From an uncultured Bacteroidota bacterium (lineage in GTDB: Bacteria > Bacteroidota > Bacteroidia > Chitinophagales > Saprospiraceae), in contig CALMSX010000060.1 in NCBI GenBank assembly GCA_937872515.1, positions 1 through 53,197 on the forward strand: 53,197 nt of DNA. The letters run 5' to 3'. The position numbers and the translations under genes were made by a program. Under the pieces are notes generated by a model. It saw only the letters and a list, made by a program, of their open reading frames with translations. It did not search any database and was not told where the DNA came from. This document shows, in pieces, positions 1 to 8,473 of this stretch. The number at the start of each line of letters is the position of its first letter. Position 1 is the first letter of the stretch.

Positions 1-4
1 CCAA

Positions 5-2131
5 ATGAAAAAGATACAATTTCTGCTATGGATTTTACTCACCCTTTTTATTTCTGCATCAAAACTATTGGGTCAATGCTACCAATGTGAATATTTGTAT
101 GCAAGTGACCCCCAAACACCCTGGTACCAAAAGCAGCTCGCGATTGAAGACGTAACCATGGTAGCCAAGCCTGTTGGAAAATTTTATCAGGTGGATTTAT
201 ACATGCATTATAAAGTGAGTCCCTTGGATTATGCATACGATTGGGACACCTTAGAAGTGGTTCATTACTTTAAGCTGCCTAGTAGTTTGGCTATAACAGA
301 TTCATGGTTGTGGGTCAATGATACCATCATGAAGGCTCAGATTTTGGAGCGATATGATGCTTTTAATATATATGAGGGCATTGTGAATAGGAGGAAGGAT
401 CCAAGTGTGTTGTATAAAAATGGAGTAGATCAATACGAATACAGAATTTTTCCAATGCCGGGCAATAAAAGCAGAAAGGTTAAACTTTCGTTTATGATGG
501 CTACCAATGGTTTTGATGAAATTACCTTACCTACCAGTATCTTTAAATTTTCATCGCCAAAGCCTAAGGTAAAAATGATTGTGTATGACAAGGACACGGA
601 TAAACAACCAAGGCTGGGAGGTAATATCACTTTTGTGAAGCGGTCTGATCCTAATTTAGGAAGCTACCACTACGCAGAAATAGAGCCCTCTAATTATTCA
701 GATGTTTCCGGTCATGCCAAGTCAATTTCTTTTAAACTGGAACAAGAAAAAAAGGATGTTGAAATGTTTACCTCCTCTTCTCCGGTAGATGCAGAAAGAG
801 GGTTGTTTCAGTTGGTTGTCAATCCTTCTGAAATATTAGGAGCTGACACCCTGGATGAAAAAAAATACATTTTTGTCATAGATTATCATTCAATTGCTAC
901 CTATTATTCCAAAACGACCATTCTTGAAGCACTAAAGAACCAAATTCAAAGAGTAGTCAAGCCTCGTGATGAATTTAGAATAATGTACAATCAACTTACC
1001 GTAAAGGAAGTATCCAATGATTGGATGAAATTATCAGAGGTTAATTTAGACGACATCATTAACAAAATTAACCTGGGTAACAACAGCCTGCTTAGTTCTT
1101 TATTATATGAGGCTTATGATTACCTGAAAACGGAAGAAACCGGCAGCTTGTTTTTACTCTCATCCGACAATACCAAAGTGCTGCCATCCTCGGCCCAGGC
1201 CCTTAAAAATGAACTCACAGATGCCATAGGTGTTCTTAAACCTACCTTTATTCTGGATTTTGCCAATTATTATAAACACGGACAGTACACTTATTATCTG
1301 GATAAATATTTTTACGGCAATGAATTGTTTTACAAAACTTTGACCAGCAATACAAGGGGAGCCTATGAGAGTCTCGAATTGGACAATGGAAACGCCGACC
1401 TGAATGAAACCCTTAATCTATTATCAGGTAAGATCAGACAAAATAAATTTGATTTTATCGATTATGATATTAAATCAGTTGGCGGTTTGTGTTTTGACAT
1501 ACAGGCAGTCGAGAATGGTGCCAGATCTATTTTAACCGGTAGTTTTAGGGGCAGGGCACCTTTTAGGTTGGAATTGGTGGCATTGTATAAAGACAGCTTG
1601 ATATTGAAAGAGGTAGAACTGGACGTGGTAAGTGAAAACAACTTATATCTCCCGTATAAACAAATTCACGCCATGTCAAAGATTTATAATATAGAGGGTT
1701 CAACCAACACAGAAATCGAACGAGAGGACATCGTAAGATTGAGTTTGGAGAACAGAGTGCTATCAAGGTACACCGCATTTTTGGCTTTGGAGCCCGGCTT
1801 ACAGGAGCCTTGCTTTGATTGTGAAGATGAGTCTGATAATACTGTAAGTGTTGATGATCAAGACCTAAATCAAAAAGTGCTGACAGCTGCCCCCAATCCT
1901 TTCAGGAATGTACTGACCCTACAATTAAAGGGTGTGGAAGATGCCAGTGATATTGAAAAAACAGAATTGATTGATCTAACCGGCAGGGTGACCACCTTGA
2001 CATTGGACTGGAGTCGTGGAGAAAATGGCCTGGTTGCAGAGTTGGATGGTACCGACCTCCAAAGTGGCATGTACATTCTGAGAATTACAGTAAAAGGTAA
2101 GGTGTATATCCTGAAAATAGTGAAAGCCTAA
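5..2131 (+). CDS. T9SS-exported VIT/VWA-like surface protein
   Basis: A 708-residue exported protein. Residues 1-23 form a signal peptide ending near LLGQ. Residues about 45-180 resemble a VIT (vault/inter-alpha-trypsin) domain, with the typical run ILERYDAFNIYEGIVNRR. Residues about 285-420 resemble a von Willebrand A fold that starts KKYIFVIDYHSI. The metal-binding DxSxS motif is absent (DYHSI instead), so metal-dependent ligand binding may be lost. The C-terminal ~80 residues are a T9SS type A sorting tail: the APNPF motif, a GxVTTLTL strand and a final GMYILRITVKGKVYILKIVKA-like strand. The protein is therefore probably secreted through the outer membrane and held on the surface or released. 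The ATG at position 5 precedes a good signal peptide and is accepted as the start, although upstream sequence lies outside the window. The ligand is unknown. Confidence 0.8.
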   Translation: MKKIQFLLWILLTLFISASKLLGQCYQCEYLYASDPQTPWYQKQLAIEDVTMVAKPVGKFYQVDLYMHYKVSPLDYAYDWDTLEVVHYFKLPSSLAITDSWLWVNDTIMKAQILERYDAFNIYEGIVNRRKDPSVLYKNGVDQYEYRIFPMPGNKSRKVKLSFMMATNGFDEITLPTSIFKFSSPKPKVKMIVYDKDTDKQPRLGGNITFVKRSDPNLGSYHYAEIEPSNYSDVSGHAKSISFKLEQEKKDVEMFTSSSPVDAERGLFQLVVNPSEILGADTLDEKKYIFVIDYHSIATYYSKTTILEALKNQIQRVVKPRDEFRIMYNQLTVKEVSNDWMKLSEVNLDDIINKINLGNNSLLSSLLYEAYDYLKTEETGSLFLLSSDNTKVLPSSAQALKNELTDAIGVLKPTFILDFANYYKHGQYTYYLDKYFYGNELFYKTLTSNTRGAYESLELDNGNADLNETLNLLSGKIRQNKFDFIDYDIKSVGGLCFDIQAVENGARSILTGSFRGRAPFRLELVALYKDSLILKEVELDVVSENNLYLPYKQIHAMSKIYNIEGSTNTEIEREDIVRLSLENRVLSRYTAFLALEPGLQEPCFDCEDESDNTVSVDDQDLNQKVLTAAPNPFRNVLTLQLKGVEDASDIEKTELIDLTGRVTTLTLDWSRGENGLVAELDGTDLQSGMYILRITVKGKVYILKIVKA

Positions 2132-2137
2132 GTTAGA

Positions 2138-2695
2138 TCAAGCAGATACCATAATAGCCTTTGCCGTGCGGGTAGCTTGTTGTCTGTGCCTGTTCATGTG
2201 GGCTACAATGATATCTAGCGCAGTTTGTATATCGTAAACAATTAAGTCGTTGGCCGGAGAGGCAATGGTTACATTCCTTTTGACCTGCCCCTCGATGCTT
2301 GCTAATCTTTGAATCATTTGTTGACAATGAGCAGAAAGAAGGGCAAGGGCGTCGACAGTATCGTCTGCTATCTTAGGTTGCCAGATAGGTAGGGTTTTTT
2401 GTTTTTTAGGTTCATTGGGTTGGATAGATTTTAAGATCATTTTCCCAAAGAGATTGCGGAAAAATGCAAAATTACCCAACATGCTGTGCACATACTTGCC
2501 CTTTGCCACGAGGTCAAAGATGGGCCAGTAGCTTTCATTAACCGTAATTACGTGTACAATAATTTCATTTATACTCCAGCCTCCTTTAGAAGGTCTTGTA
2601 TTTCTCTGTTCCGGAGTAAGTCCGGCGAATTCCTTTTGAAAAGCAGCGTTTGTCTCGTTGATCTCAGTGATCCATTTCTGAATGGTAACTTCCAT
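2138..2695 (-). CDS. DinB-like metal-binding four-helix protein
   Basis: A 185-residue cytoplasmic protein of the DinB superfamily (DinB_2 type). It shows the family pattern: an N-terminal helix, LTPEQRNTRPSKGGWSINEIIVH, and a C-terminal AHMNRHRQQ. The likely metal triad is H48, H166 and H170. Relatives include damage-inducible proteins of unknown activity and thiol-dependent transferases (bacillithiol or mycothiol S-transferases), so the substrate cannot be named. It is convergent with the VIT-like gene and lies 5 bases before the end of dacB on the same strand, so it is probably the last gene of the rimK-aspartoacylase-dacB transcript. No signal peptide is seen. Confidence 0.75.
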   Translation of the reverse strand: MEVTIQKWITEINETNAAFQKEFAGLTPEQRNTRPSKGGWSINEIIVHVITVNESYWPIFDLVAKGKYVHSMLGNFAFFRNLFGKMILKSIQPNEPKKQKTLPIWQPKIADDTVDALALLSAHCQQMIQRLASIEGQVKRNVTIASPANDLIVYDIQTALDIIVAHMNRHRQQATRTAKAIMVSA

Positions 2696-2700
2696 TGGGT

Positions 2701-4143
2701 TTATAATTTTTGATAAAGGTCAGAAATCAGTTTTTCAATTGCCTGGCGCGCCTGAGAGCTGGACTGTGTATACCCATTGACCATGACAGAAAAAGTATAC
2801 CATTCCTTGTTTTTAGCTTCGATCAGTCCGGTATAGGACATTATTTTATTGAGCGAGCCACTTTTCATCCACACATGCCCTTTGGCCGGGCTGTTTTTGA
2901 GTAGCCTTCTAACGGTGCCCTCGGATCCTGCTTCCGGTAAAAGATAGGTGGTTGTAGCAGGTGAATTTTTAAGAACAAATTGTGCGAGAAACCCGCTTAA
3001 GATGGCCGGACTAACATAGTTTCTGGCAGACAAACCACTGCCATCTTCCAGGTGTATCGGTGTAATATCAAAACCTTTTTCAGCAAGACTTTTTTCTATC
3101 AAAGCAATGCCCTCGCTACCGGATCCACGACTGCCGGACTTTAACCCCAGGGTCTTAAGAAAGGCCTCACAATACATATTAAGTGAATGGTGGTTGGCAG
3201 CGCGGACCAGGTCTTTTAACGGCATGGATGAAACCGTATCTATGCCTGTCAGTGGGGGATGAAGGGTAGGTGTGCTGATTACTTTTGCCTCTCCACAGCT
3301 GATACCATAATGAGTCAGTTGGTGGTGGATGGCTGAGGCCAGAAAATGTGGCGGGTCAGGTATAGAGCCTTTTATTCGAAAAGCTTGTTTGCTTTTGGGT
3401 ATCGTCCCTACTATGCGTTTCTCATAGGTATAGGGTCCACCAAAAATATAAGCATTGTCGCCTGAATTTTCGGCGTCAATGGTGACTTCATTTTGTAAAA
3501 TCAGATTGGGTATATCGGGTGTTACGGTAAGGATTTCTGCTGCATTTCCTGGTTCAGCCTGGCTGTTGTACCAGATCTCATACTCATTTTCGTTGATATT
3601 GATTCCCCAGGCGCCAGAGGCATAACCACTGCCCAAATCGTTCCATTGCCATGAGGGTGAAATGGGGAAGGAGTCAAAAATCGATTCATCACAGAACAGA
3701 TTGCCAGTTATGGTTTTGATGCCGGCAGCTTTTACCTTTCCAGCCAGGTAATTGGGCAGCTCACTAAAGTTGAGTTTTTCTTCAAATCTTTTAGAACCCA
3801 GAGAAGGGTCACCGGATCCAATGAGATATACGTTTCCTGTTAATACAGAATCTGTCAACGTACCATCGTACGCCAGTACTGTTTTAAAAGTATAATTTGC
3901 GCCCAAAACCTCCCAGGCAGTAAGTGAGGATATTAATTTTAAAGAAGAGGCGGGTACAAAACACTTATCGTGGTTGTATCCTGCCATCATTTTACCGCTT
4001 TTGACTTCGTGCAAGGCAAAGCCTACATGCGCGTGTTTCCATTGATTATCGTCGGCCCACGTGTTGATTAATTCTCCGGCGCCCTGGGCCAGGATACATC
4101 GAACCAACAGGGTAAATAGAAAAATATTAATTGTTTTTTTCAT
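2701..4143 (-). CDS. dacB: D-alanyl-D-alanine carboxypeptidase/endopeptidase (PBP4, peptidase S13)
   Basis: A periplasmic low-molecular-weight penicillin-binding protein that trims or cleaves peptidoglycan cross-links. The 480-residue chain begins with a signal peptide (MKKTINIFLFTLLVRCILAQ). The three S13 active-site motifs are visible: SSLK at 66-69 (nucleophile S66), SLN in NHHSLNMYCE, and KSG in WMKSGSLNKIMSYTG. Length fits the family. The frame is open 90 bases further upstream, but that extension would push the signal peptide inward, so I place the start at 4143. This start overlaps the upstream aspartoacylase-like gene by 17 bases, which suggests translational coupling. Confidence 0.92.
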   Translation of the reverse strand: MKKTINIFLFTLLVRCILAQGAGELINTWADDNQWKHAHVGFALHEVKSGKMMAGYNHDKCFVPASSLKLISSLTAWEVLGANYTFKTVLAYDGTLTDSVLTGNVYLIGSGDPSLGSKRFEEKLNFSELPNYLAGKVKAAGIKTITGNLFCDESIFDSFPISPSWQWNDLGSGYASGAWGININENEYEIWYNSQAEPGNAAEILTVTPDIPNLILQNEVTIDAENSGDNAYIFGGPYTYEKRIVGTIPKSKQAFRIKGSIPDPPHFLASAIHHQLTHYGISCGEAKVISTPTLHPPLTGIDTVSSMPLKDLVRAANHHSLNMYCEAFLKTLGLKSGSRGSGSEGIALIEKSLAEKGFDITPIHLEDGSGLSARNYVSPAILSGFLAQFVLKNSPATTTYLLPEAGSEGTVRRLLKNSPAKGHVWMKSGSLNKIMSYTGLIEAKNKEWYTFSVMVNGYTQSSSQARQAIEKLISDLYQKL

Positions 4144-5122
4144 CGTAACTTCCAATGTGAAATAATGCATCCCCCTGGTTGACCACAGCTGCATGATTGA
4201 TACCCAGCACATGTCCCTTATACCTGGATACAATGGGGTATGATTTCAATCCATAAGGATCCTTTATGATACCCAACATCTCACCTTGTTGAATGTTTTG
4301 TCCAGCTGCGATGGCGGCTGTAAATATACCAGGGTGAGCAGCCCTGATCCACGTTGTTTTATTGATGTGGATAACCTGATCATTATTGATATTTCCTTTC
4401 ATTTGGGGCAACATATCCAGATGGGTCAACACATGGAGAATTCCTGCCACGCCTGTGCTTACAGCCCGATTGTCTATTCTCATGGACTCACCGGCTTCAA
4501 AGACCAGGACATGGGTATTCATGTCGTGGGCAATTTTACGAAAGGAGTTGGAAATAAGGGCTTGTTTGACAGCAAACGGGGCATTAAAAACATCTGCCAG
4601 TTTTTTACAGTGTTCATCGTGCGGAGAATATCGCGTATGGGGAAAATTGTACCTCAGTGCACCTCCGGTGTGCAGGTCAATGGCATAGTCGGTATGGGGC
4701 AAAATATTTTGAGTCAGACATTTGGCCACGCGGGAAGCCAATGAACCTGACTTGTGGCCCGGAAAACTGCGGTTTACATCCTTGCCATCGGGCATGTCTC
4801 TTGACATATTATTGAAACCAAAGACATTGAGCAGGGGTATGGCGATGATGCATCCCGCTTTGATGTCTTTAAAAAACCCCGAGGCCAAAAGATTGGTGAT
4901 GATTTCGATGCCATTGATTTCATCGCCATGGATGCCACCCAATAACAATACCGTGGGGCCGGGATGGTGAGATCTGAATATATGCGCGGTTATTGAAAGA
5001 AGGGAACCGCTGGGCAATTTACCTGCGCTGAGCTGGATCTTTTTATTTTCTCCCGGGGCTATTTTTTCTTCATTGATGACCAGGGCTTCCGGAAAAGGGG
5101 TTTTAGAAGAAGGAGCAATCAT
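4127..5122 (-). CDS. Succinylglutamate desuccinylase/aspartoacylase-family Zn deacylase
   Basis: A 331-residue member of the AstE/AspA family (M14-like zinc amidohydrolases). The zinc-binding motif GGIHGDEINGIEI gives H65 and E68, and DLHTGG supplies the later histidine. VFEAGES (about residue 220) carries the probable catalytic glutamate. The C-terminal ~90 residues form a beta-rich domain like that of aspartoacylase-like proteins. Its start codon overlaps the rimK stop by 4 bases (ATGA), a tight coupling. Family members remove acyl or amino-acyl groups from amino-acid amides. Next to an ATP-grasp amino-acid ligase, it may reverse or process the ligase product (inference). No signal peptide is seen. 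Confidence 0.85.
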   Translation of the reverse strand: MIAPSSKTPFPEALVINEEKIAPGENKKIQLSAGKLPSGSLLSITAHIFRSHHPGPTVLLLGGIHGDEINGIEIITNLLASGFFKDIKAGCIIAIPLLNVFGFNNMSRDMPDGKDVNRSFPGHKSGSLASRVAKCLTQNILPHTDYAIDLHTGGALRYNFPHTRYSPHDEHCKKLADVFNAPFAVKQALISNSFRKIAHDMNTHVLVFEAGESMRIDNRAVSTGVAGILHVLTHLDMLPQMKGNINNDQVIHINKTTWIRAAHPGIFTAAIAAGQNIQQGEMLGIIKDPYGLKSYPIVSRYKGHVLGINHAAVVNQGDALFHIGSYDEKNN

Positions 5123-5997
5123 ACAATGACTTTTCTTTCAATAAATTCAATGATTTTGCCGGCTATGTCTATCTGTGTTGTGCCTTCGATACCTTCAAGC
5201 CCGGGTGAAGCGTTAACCTCCAGGATCAGGGGACCCGCATGACTTCTGAGCATGTCTACACCTGCGATGTGTAAGCCCATGACCTCGGTAGCCTTCAGTG
5301 CCACTTCTTCTTCTTCGGAGGTCAAAACAACATTTTCTGAATGTGCCCCTCTATGCAGGTTGGACCGGAATTCTCCATTTTTCGCTTGTCTTTTCATAGC
5401 CCCGACAATCTTGCCATCGATTACAAAAACGCGAATGTCGCTTCCACGCGCTTCTTCAATAAATTGTTGAATCAGGACCTTCTCCTCCGTTTTTTGAAAA
5501 GCTTCAACGATGGATTCGGCATTGGATTTGGATTCTGAAAGGATGACACCAAGTCCCTGGGTGCCGGTAGCCAGTTTTACAATGTAAGGAGCGGTACTCA
5601 CTTTGTCAATAATAAAAGGCAGGGTGTACAAATTATTGGTAATGCCTGTTCTGGCAACACCCAGGCCGGCACCGGAAAGTAGTTGCATACAGGTAAGTTT
5701 ATTGCGTGCCTTGAGCAGGGCTTCTGCTTTCAGTGTTGTAAAGATGCCCATGGCTTCAAATTGCCTGATGACCGAAGAGCCAAATGAAGTTGCTGTAGTT
5801 CCAATTCGGGGAATCACCGCATGAACATTTTCAAGTTTTTGGAAATTATAATAGATCTCCAGTTTATCCTTTTCGATCAATAGATCGCAAAACATGTGGT
5901 CCAGGACCCTTACATAGTGGTGTTTTTTTCTTCCGGCATCCACAATGGCCTGGGTGCTGTACAAAGAAGGATTTCTGGATAAAACTACGATGTTCAT
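5119..5997 (-). CDS. rimK: RimK-family ATP-grasp ligase (ribosomal protein S6 glutamate ligase-like)
   Basis: A 292-residue ATP-grasp ligase. The RimK hallmarks are present: an N-terminal pre-ATP-grasp domain starting MNIVVLSRNPSLYSTQ, the substrate/ATP region ATGTQGLGVILSES, the RVFVIDGKIVGAMKRQAKNGEFRSN block, and the metal-binding end LEVNASPGLEGIEG followed by T and DIAGKII. Escherichia coli RimK (about 300 residues) adds glutamates to the C-terminus of ribosomal protein S6. The substrate here is not proven, because related ATP-grasp ligases modify other peptides. It is the first gene of a coupled minus-strand set with the aspartoacylase-like gene and dacB. A divergent 175-base region separates it from the next gene. 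Confidence 0.88.
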   Translation of the reverse strand: MNIVVLSRNPSLYSTQAIVDAGRKKHHYVRVLDHMFCDLLIEKDKLEIYYNFQKLENVHAVIPRIGTTATSFGSSVIRQFEAMGIFTTLKAEALLKARNKLTCMQLLSGAGLGVARTGITNNLYTLPFIIDKVSTAPYIVKLATGTQGLGVILSESKSNAESIVEAFQKTEEKVLIQQFIEEARGSDIRVFVIDGKIVGAMKRQAKNGEFRSNLHRGAHSENVVLTSEEEEVALKATEVMGLHIAGVDMLRSHAGPLILEVNASPGLEGIEGTTQIDIAGKIIEFIERKVIV

Positions 5998-6142
5998 TGA
6001 ATGCTTTAATGTCTGGCAAGATACAAAGATTTATTTTTATGTTTTAATGGCAACAAGCCGGTCCAGCTACCTTTCGGGTTATTTTTAGCCTTGATGGCCT
6101 GGTATTGCAGCTTTTCTCTATGGGGGTTACTAAAAGTAAATG

Positions 6143-6150
6143 TATCTTTG
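6143..6150 (+). promoter_or_regulatory. Candidate Bacteroidota -7 box (TATCTTTG)
   Basis: TATCTTTG matches the Bacteroidota sigma-A -7 consensus TAnnTTTG and ends 22 bases before the ATG of the secreted phosphatase-fold gene. No good -33 TTTG is present at the usual 19-21-base spacing, so this rests on the -7 box and its position. Confidence 0.45.
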
Positions 6151-6172
6151 TTGTCCTGCTTTATATTGAAAT

Positions 6173-8455
6173 ATGAGATTCATTTTACCCTTTTTTTTCA
6201 GTTTTATTGGTTTGACCGGAATGTCTGCCCAAATCTTTATCGATGAGGACCTGAGCGATTGGCCTCCTGCATCTCATTTGATCAGTGACGTTGGAGATGG
6301 CTTGGAAAGTGACCTTGACATTCAACACTTATGGGTTGAGAATGACGCTGAAAATATCTACCTCCGCTTTGAACTTGACAGGGAAATTATTCTGCAGGAA
6401 AACAACCAGCTTGCCATCGTAATTGATTTTGACAACAAGCTTACCACAGGACTTAAAGAAGCGGGGATTGGAGCTGAATTGATGGTGGTGTTTGGAGAAA
6501 GAGACATTTTTGTGTACAATCCCAGTGGCACCAGCCAACGATTGAGACACGAAGACATTGGTTTGATTTGTTTGCCTTCTGTAAGCAGTAAATTTTTTGA
6601 ACTCAAAATCAGCAGGGTCGTGGACAGAGGGTCGAGCCTGCTTACCATGGGTAATCAAATAGCCATTGCTGTGAAAAACCGGGTTATTGGAGGGGATGTG
6701 TTACCCAACGATGGAGGTGTTGCCGTTTATGAAATGAAATCAGGGGCGGGTCCTGGAAAAAAGGCCTACCATTTTGACAAACAGAAGGCTGAGCAGGTGA
6801 GAATATTAAGTTATAACTCTGCCAGAGATGGATTGACTGAGGCAGGCACCGGCGAATATCAAATAAAATTGATCCAGGCAGCCAACCCGGATATTATTTG
6901 TTTTCAGGAATTGTACAGCGCCACGGCAGCGGTTTCTGTGATCAACTTGTTAAGCCAGTATTTACCATTGCCCGCCGGACAGACCTGGAAGGCTGTGCGC
7001 ATTAGTCCTGATGTAGTGGTTGCAACCAAATTTTGTATTGAAGCCGCTGTTCCCCTTGATGGCACAGGCATCTTTCTTGTGCATACAGGAAAAAATTGCG
7101 ATGTGCCATTGGTGATTTTTAACGCCCACCTTCCCTGTTGTGACAACGACACAGACCGGCAATCAGAAGTGGACGCCATAATGGCAAGATACAGAACCAT
7201 GAAAGAAAGCCAGGGAGTAGGGTTTTTATATACCGAGGATACTCCAACCATCATAGTGGGAGATATGAATTTTGTGGGCCTCAACCGACAAAGAAAAACG
7301 TTAATTGAGGGTGATATTTTGAACGAAGGATTTTTTGGTGCTGATTTTAAACCTGATTGGGACAGCACGTCTCTGAAGGATGCCAAACCCTATGTACCCG
7401 GTACTCCATTGACGTATACCTGGTACGATGAAGGCAATACCTATATGCCGGGAAGATTGGATTATGTACTCTATACGGGCAGCGTAATGCGACTTGACAA
7501 CAGCTTTGTATTGGAGACCGCCCATTTAAACCTGGAAGATTTACAGGATCACAACCTGCAAACTACTGATTCCCGTTATGCTTCAGACCACCTGCCTGTA
7601 GTGGTAGATTTTACCCTTCATCCTGAAAAAGAAGTGGCTTTGAGTCTAAGCCTTGAACTTAGCCCCGCATTGTGTTATGGGGATACAGCAAAAATTGAGA
7701 TCAAGGCGGCAGGTGGCAAGCCACCGTATAAATACATGTTAGAAAACGGCTTGCCTCAAAATGATTCTTTGTTTTTACTGGTCAATGGAGGAAGCTTTTG
7801 TTTTTCAGTCATTGATGATGGGGGTACAATTGTTACTCAATGCGGAGTTGAAATTTTTATACCGGAAGAATTAAGAGCCTTTTATTTTATCCAGGCAGAT
7901 ACCCTGTCTTGGGTTATAATGGGTGGAAGTCAGCCTTATCAAACCGAACTGACGGGGCCAGGTGTGGTAAGTGTAGAAAACAACAGGGCGGTTATCAATG
8001 CCAGTGGTGCTTATCAATTGCACTATTTTGACGAAAGAGGTTGTGATGTCCTTCAAATAATAAACGTGATTATTGATAAAGACCGCGATGGAAGTCCATT
8101 GGAAGTTGATTGTGATGACAGCAATGCTACGATCTTTCCCGGAGCTATAGATATACCGGGAAATGGCATTGATGAAGATTGTAATGGAACGGATTTGGTG
8201 GGAGTGATTGAAACTGCGGCCAATACATTTAAGCTGCACCCCAATCCGGTGAAAGGACTTTTGTATATTGAATCGTTAACTGATGGAGAATGGCAATTCA
8301 GAATTTTTGATTCTTTTGGAAAAGAAGTGGTGAGTGACAAATCTTTAAACAGTCAGGCTATCCTGGATACAACCCCATGGACTGCTGGAACCTATACGGT
8401 TTGTTTTGAAGTACAGGGCAAGGTTTTCTGTAAAAGCTTGGTAGTCGTTAAATAA
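6173..8455 (+). CDS. Secreted endonuclease/exonuclease/phosphatase-fold protein with MopE motif and T9SS tail
   Basis: A 760-residue exported protein. Residues 1-19 are a signal peptide. Residues about 20-190 form a beta-sandwich-like region (YLRFELDREI, ISRVVDRGSS). Residues about 205-485 are an endonuclease/exonuclease/phosphatase (DNase I-like) domain: ILSYNSARDG, DIICFQELYS (catalytic Glu), FNAHLPCCDND, VGDMNFVGLNRQRKT and the terminal SDHLPVVVDF with its catalytic His. A repeat rich in acidic residues near 640-680 (DKDRDGS, DCDD, IDEDCNGTD) matches the MopE-type metal-binding motif. The last ~75 residues are a T9SS type A tail starting LHPNPVKG. The protein is a probable surface or extracellular nuclease or phosphodiesterase. 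The exact substrate (DNA, phospholipid or sugar phosphate) cannot be told. Confidence 0.86.
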   Translation: MRFILPFFFSFIGLTGMSAQIFIDEDLSDWPPASHLISDVGDGLESDLDIQHLWVENDAENIYLRFELDREIILQENNQLAIVIDFDNKLTTGLKEAGIGAELMVVFGERDIFVYNPSGTSQRLRHEDIGLICLPSVSSKFFELKISRVVDRGSSLLTMGNQIAIAVKNRVIGGDVLPNDGGVAVYEMKSGAGPGKKAYHFDKQKAEQVRILSYNSARDGLTEAGTGEYQIKLIQAANPDIICFQELYSATAAVSVINLLSQYLPLPAGQTWKAVRISPDVVVATKFCIEAAVPLDGTGIFLVHTGKNCDVPLVIFNAHLPCCDNDTDRQSEVDAIMARYRTMKESQGVGFLYTEDTPTIIVGDMNFVGLNRQRKTLIEGDILNEGFFGADFKPDWDSTSLKDAKPYVPGTPLTYTWYDEGNTYMPGRLDYVLYTGSVMRLDNSFVLETAHLNLEDLQDHNLQTTDSRYASDHLPVVVDFTLHPEKEVALSLSLELSPALCYGDTAKIEIKAAGGKPPYKYMLENGLPQNDSLFLLVNGGSFCFSVIDDGGTIVTQCGVEIFIPEELRAFYFIQADTLSWVIMGGSQPYQTELTGPGVVSVENNRAVINASGAYQLHYFDERGCDVLQIINVIIDKDRDGSPLEVDCDDSNATIFPGAIDIPGNGIDEDCNGTDLVGVIETAANTFKLHPNPVKGLLYIESLTDGEWQFRIFDSFGKEVVSDKSLNSQAILDTTPWTAGTYTVCFEVQGKVFCKSLVVVK

Positions 8456-8473
8456 TCGGGATGATTATTTTTT
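8450..8473 (+). terminator. Terminator hairpin overlapping the stop codon
   Basis: AAATAATC (8450-8457) pairs with GATTATTT (8463-8470) across a five-base loop, and T residues run on to 8473. The hairpin includes the stop codon of the upstream gene and lies between two convergent genes only 9 bases apart. The stem is A/T-rich, so efficiency is uncertain. Confidence 0.5.

Noticed and set aside
5998..6172. A GC-richer patch in the rimK upstream spacer as a possible tRNA or riboswitch
   Set aside because: No cloverleaf, anticodon stem or known riboswitch fold could be drawn.
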